DNA of 64,000 nt, taken from contig OZ004586.1 of assembly GCA_963924555.1 (NCBI GenBank), positions 6,220,501 to 6,284,500 on the forward strand, in the 5' to 3' direction. How positions within the stretch are numbered: the first letter of the stretch is position 1; each line of letters opens with the position of its first letter. Source of the DNA: Crambe crambe. Its lineage: Eukaryota > Porifera > Demospongiae > Poecilosclerida > Crambeidae. The notes beneath the pieces are model-generated. The model was given only the letters and a program-made list of their open reading frames with translations, was not told the DNA's origin and did no database searches. A program made the position numbers and the translations under genes. Of this stretch, positions 60,920 through 64,000 are shown in pieces.

Positions 60920-61060
60920 TAATATGTGCAAGGGACATCATTGTATCAGAAATAAACAAACAAATTAGGCCCCCGAAGGAGGTTGCTATGACACAGCTTT
61001 AACATCTTACAAGTAAGTACCCTTGGGTCATAGTGATACCTAGCTGACTATATCAAACTA

Positions 61061-61411
61061 TTATACTCTTGGCAATGCACCATCATCCCTGTTCATGATT
61101 GCTTTCTGGCTTCTTATGAACCAAGATTCAAAAAAACATCTCTGATGTGTTAGATTTTTCTTTGCTACCACTTTAGCATTTTCCCAATTAATTTTGTGTT
61201 CATGTTTGATGCTATGCTCTGCAACTGCAGAAATGTTATCATCTAACAAATACAAGGCTCTCTTATGTTCTTTCACTCTGTGTTCCAATGTTCGTCCTGT
61301 TTGTCCCACGTATACACTATCACAATCCTCACATGGAATGCTATAAACCTCCCCTTTCTTCTTGTTGTCCTGAATAAATCCTTTGGATGGACCAATAACT
61401 CTCTTAGTGTT
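61061..61411 (-). pseudogene. GIY-YIG endonuclease fragment of a Penelope-like retroelement
   Basis: The frame reads VYSIPCEDCDSVYVGQTGRT then HRVKEHKRAL, ending in NRDDGALPRV and a stop. This is the GIY-YIG-type core with its CxxC knuckle, as found at the C-terminus of Penelope-like reverse transcriptases. The frame is closed by a stop at 61412-61414. The upstream residues appear in another frame (KTLRELLV), so the piece is 5'-truncated and frameshifted. Confidence 0.7.
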
Positions 61412-61463
61412 TTATGAGGTTTGAAACGTGTTCTGATGTTCAACGATGCTAATACTCTCTTAA

Positions 61464-61946
61464 GGTGACTATTAAAAACGGGTACTAATTTTAGCGAATT
61501 TTAGCGATTTGTTAATAATCGTTAATATTTTGTACCCGCTAATGAAACATTACAAACCATTTACAAATAACTATGAATATCATTACAAATAACTATGAAT
61601 ATTATTACAAATAACAAACAGAATTTTCACAACATGGCAAGCTTGGCTAGTGTTTCTCTTCTCTGTACTGTACTTTCTCTGCATCATTGATCTTGCTCTT
61701 CTTCTTCTTCATCTGTATCAGAGTCTAAGCCTTCAAGAACTTCATCAGTTGCTTCCCATCTTCAGGCTCCTTGTAGAGCTTGGTAACAATCTCCTCATAC
61801 TTCACCAGGGCTTTCTTGTATTGTAGCTCTCCATGTGTATTGTGGTTCACACATTCTTTTATTCACAAAAATCGCTAAATTTAGTACCCATTAAATACAA
61901 AGAAATGCAAAATCGCTAAATTTTGACCCCGTTAATAATAGTCACT
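61464..61946. mobile_element. 483-bp MITE flanked by TTAA
   Basis: The left end GGTGACTATTA + AACGGG pairs with the right end TTAATAATAGTCAC. TTTAGCGA blocks lie inside both ends. TTAA flanks both sides (61460-61463 and 61947-61950), as for piggyBac-type insertions. The interior has no transposase. Confidence 0.65.
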
Positions 61947-61950
61947 TTAA

Positions 61951-63350
61951 GGTATGTAAAGAAAATATGTGCAAGGGTTATAGTCAGCTTGTCCTTCTCT
62001 GTCTGTCTGTCTGTTACAATAGGAATGATATGGGGATCCCCTAGTTTCAGGGACCCCCATCCCCATATCACTATAGATACATATAGGGCTGAGGGGTCCC
62101 CATATAACTAGGCCCCATGGGCTCTTAATCACTAGGGACATGGGAATGAGCATAGTGACTTAGATACCCTCAAATTATTGTTGTTATTTTCGTTGCTGTT
62201 GTTATAATTACAACAATACATAATTCATGTACTACGTAGCTAGATACTAAGTTTCAGAAGAATGATAGTCAATGTCCAAATCAAATGTAGTTGCTTGGTA
62301 GCTACTGTATCTATTCTCATGGCAAATACGTAGGTGTATCTTCTTGGCCACTCCACTCTGGCATTATTATACATTTAAAGAAGAGCTTCGTCCTCACCGT
62401 TGTCATGCAATGTATATAGCTATGGTAATAGCTACTCTGATCATATCTAGCATTGTAGAATTGATCAGCTGCTCAGCTTCATTCTGCATCGCTAGCCTTG
62501 GTCTCCAAGATGACCAGAATCAAAAAATATTTGCGTAAACCGTGCTTTGTTCACCCTAGCAAATTCAAGAAGTCAAGTATAGCTAGTCCTTGATAGCAGA
62601 GTAGGAACACTGAGAAGCCATTAGTACAAACATAGTTACAAACCAGGTGGATCTACACACTATTTTTAAGAGGCTATGTGCGCGCATGATCTATGAGTAT
62701 GTGGCCCTATCACTAGGGAAGCCCCTAACCACTAGTACTTTATGGACCCCATGGGGGCCCTATTTCACTAGTGATGTGGAAATGGGGGTCCCTAGAACTA
62801 GGGGGTCCCTATATTACTCATACACTGGAGCCAGCGGCTCTTAGCTACTACACTTCAACTTCAGTCTCAATGATGTCTAGACGATGCTCTTGAGTGTTTA
62901 ATTTGAGCAGATTTTTGGAAAAAGGCTTTATTACAGAAAGAAGGGCACGATTCCTGTAGATTCCAGTAGTCTCGCGTAGCTGAAGGAAAGGGTCTGGGAA
63001 CATGCAATACTGGTGCTAGGAGTGTGAGCTGATGTAAGATGACGTCATCCGACTGTGCGCATGTGCACCAACGTAACCTGATCCAGATCAGAGTCAACAA
63101 AAGCTTGAAATCTATAGGGCTCCTTCCCCTGGAGTCATCTTGGCTGGAGCTGTCTTGTGAAGAAGACTATTTAGCTATACTGTGCTCCAGCAGCTACACC
63201 TCCAGCTCCTACAACTCCTTTTCATCTGTGTGTCTCTTCGGCAGTCATAGCCTAAGTTCTGAGCAGCAGAAGTAGCTGCTTGCTAGAGACTCCATTTTGA
63301 TCGATCAAGGCTTTGTCTTCCTATGCTTCATGACCTTATGGAATTTATTA
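61951..63350. other. intergenic with related repeat blocks
   Basis: Two related blocks rich in GGGACCCCCAT and ACTAGGG lie at about 62030-62150 and 62690-62820. The frame at 63039-63275 (plus) is Ser-rich and has no family I recognise, so it is not called as a gene. Confidence 0.4.
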
Positions 63351-63354
63351 ACCA

Positions 63355-63790
63355 CCTGTTCTTTACCAAAAGTGGACACTGGACCAGGTCCACTTTTTTG
63401 GACAAAATTGGACTAGGTCCACTTTTGGCAAGGAAGGTCCACTTTTGACAGAAAACCCTGGTCCATTTTTAATGCCAAAATTGGACCAGGGGTCCAGTCC
63501 ACTTTTGGCATGACAGTTCATGCCACCCCAAAGGGGAAAAAGTGAACCCAGTCTAGCTAGAGTTTCACTGCCAAAATCTCAGCAGGTCCATTTTTGGCAA
63601 GGGAAAAGTGGACCCGGTCCAGAAAATCTTGGCTGCATGTACCCCACCCTCCTGGTCCAGTTTCACTACCATGAGCTCGACAGTCCATTTTTGGCAAGGG
63701 AAAATAGTGGATCCAGTCCAGTTTTTCACTGCCAAAATCTTGGCAGGTCTGGGGAAAAAGTGGACCTGATTCTCAGCAGGAAAAGTGCAT
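63355..63790. repeat. palindromic minisatellite built on GGTCCACTTTTGGC
   Basis: GGACCAGGTCCACTTTT, GGTCCACTTTTGGCAAGG, TGGACCCGGTCCAG and relatives recur about a dozen times in both orientations at irregular spacing. Units such as GGACCAGGTCC are themselves palindromes. Confidence 0.85.
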
Positions 63791-64000
63791 GGATTACCCC
63801 ATCCTCCTCCCAATAGTAATAAGCATATAATCATATGCTAAGTCTATTGAAGTTTGTTAAGTTATCTTTTTCCTTTTGTACTTAGGACGGTATAACTGCA
63901 TGCTATAAAATAAAACTTATGTATACGCTAGCTAGGACATGACCACAGATATGTTATTTGGAATATTAGCTAGCACACGGAACCACTGATCACATCCATC

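Noticed and set aside
63039..63275. Ser-rich plus-strand frame of 78 codons
   Set aside because: No signal, motif, splice context or repeat of the frame supports coding.

Overview
The window looks like nuclear DNA of a demosponge, most likely Amphimedon queenslandica or a close relative. This is inferred from gene content: an NLR-type immune gene, several exon-shuffled Ig/FN3 receptor-like genes, many short GT-AG introns, AT-rich spacers full of small inverted-repeat elements, and Helitron-like transposons. No rRNA, tRNA or CRISPR array was seen.

Layout. (1) 49-4732, minus strand: an NLR-type gene whose exons encode, in order, a hydrophobic segment ending in a 2A-like (StopGo) motif, a Death-fold domain, an Ig-like domain, a linker, and a large NACHT-LRR exon. 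All junctions I can place are phase 1. (2) 5853-9324, minus: a nine-exon secreted, EGF-containing alliinase/tryptophan-aminotransferase-type PLP enzyme. (3) 9648-11688, minus: a clear ortholog of factor-inhibiting HIF (HIF1AN) with an apparent one-base deletion. (4) 11988-20558, plus: a nine-exon Ig-rich secreted or receptor protein, divergent from HIF1AN across about 300 bp. No membrane exon follows it before the transposons begin.

(5) 21530-41690: two head-to-tail, near-identical copies of a Helitron-like element of about 10.1 kb. It encodes a basic-repeat N-terminus, a Cys-rich region, a HUH Rep domain, a Pif1-type helicase and two OTU protease domains. The left copy has many small indels; the right copy is a 2,384-codon frame broken by one nonsense codon. 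(6) 41742-48998: a giant palindrome with two 3,131-bp arms around a 995-bp spacer. Each arm carries Ig and FN3 exons, an oppositely oriented transmembrane/cytoplasmic-tail exon, and a non-autonomous Helitron relative. The spacer carries a Helitron end and what looks like a captured piece of a major vault protein exon.

(7) 48693-56920, minus: an Ig-FN3-linker-TM receptor gene whose last exon lies in the right palindrome arm. Its 5.97-kb intron is packed with nested inverted-repeat elements, including one with a clean 8-bp target duplication. (8) 58883-60166, plus: a small two-exon predicted secreted protein. (9) 60167-64000: mainly mobile-element remnants (a GIY-YIG fragment of Penelope type, small inverted-repeat elements) and a palindromic minisatellite.

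The immune or recognition-type genes (NLR, Ig-rich protein, Ig-FN3-TM receptor) are interleaved with two conserved enzymes. Transposon activity and an inverted duplication appear to have copied, broken and possibly rewired the receptor exons. Splice models were built by eye from reading-frame phase and GT/AG signals and have no transcript support.
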